Positions 63,983-64,000 of a stretch of 64,000 nt of DNA are shown here, one piece after another (positions within the stretch are counted from its first letter, which is position 1; every line of letters begins with the position of its first letter). Both the position numbers and the translations under genes were made by a program. The notes under the pieces are model-generated. The model had not been told where the DNA came from. It did not search any database and saw nothing but the letters and a program-made list of their open reading frames with translations. Source of the DNA: Mycolicibacterium austroafricanum (GTDB lineage Bacteria > Actinomycetota > Actinomycetes > Mycobacteriales > Mycobacteriaceae); assembly GCF_000612725.1 (NCBI RefSeq), contig NZ_HG964451.1:527634-591633 (forward strand), written 5' to 3'.

Positions 63983-64000
63983 CGCACCCGCGTAGCGCCG

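Overview
The window reads as about 64 kb of chromosome from a fast-growing, high-GC mycobacterium (Mycolicibacterium type). The evidence is the gene order, which follows the M. tuberculosis Rv0688 to Rv0726 neighbourhood in inverted orientation: ferredoxin reductase, mftR, mycofactocin genes, the S10 ribosomal operon, atsA and its formylglycine enzyme, the rplN operon, sppA and a TIGR00027-type methyltransferase. Very high GC, strong GC3 bias, GTG/TTG starts, mycofactocin and DUF732 all fit. No rRNA, tRNA or CRISPR array was seen.

Layout by region. (1) 1-2.9 kb: methyltransferase end, SppA and a small secreted DUF732 protein. (2) 2.9-7.3 kb: ribosomal proteins rplN-rplX-rplE-rpsN-rpsH-rplF-rplR-rpsE-rpmD-rplO on the minus strand. 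(3) 7.3-25.3 kb: an 18-kb accessory block splitting the ribosomal supercluster between rpsQ and rplN. One half is a putative catabolic operon: heme-oxygenase-like diiron oxidase, two Rieske ferredoxins, a flavin reductase, an aldehyde dehydrogenase, a gamma-glutamyltransferase, a RidA-like protein and an HbpS/GlcG protein, with a PucR regulator and transporters. The other half is a TetR-flanked sulfatase operon: DUF2306, AtsA, lipoprotein and formylglycine-generating enzyme. (4) 25.3-31.1 kb: S10 operon rpsJ to rpsQ. (5) 31.1-39.4 kb: a reductase/VOC/SDR/TetR operon, a secreted esterase, a P450, and a TetR/MFS pair. (6) 39.4-57.6 kb: an expanded mycofactocin locus. mftR and mftABCD are separated from mftEFG by an 11-kb insert carrying a nicotinoprotein methanol dehydrogenase, an aldehyde dehydrogenase with a GAF-HTH regulator, a MoxR ATPase with a 37-residue His-rich tail, a CoxE-like VWA protein, the methyltransferase mftM, a second MftF-like glycosyltransferase and an IS3-family element. 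(7) 57.6-64 kb: ferredoxin reductase, then an Lrp-controlled arginine/ornithine catabolic operon (ddaH, rocD, rocE, universal stress protein).

How the genes fit together: the mycofactocin region joins synthesis, glycosylation and methylation of the cofactor to an alcohol dehydrogenase that uses it, an aldehyde dehydrogenase for the next step, a probable metal-maturation pair and MftG for re-oxidation. The two ribosomal operons are separated by the accessory block but start from strikingly similar promoters. The diiron-oxidase operon in region 3 and the alcohol-oxidation/mycofactocin super-locus in region 6 are the best candidates for undescribed systems.
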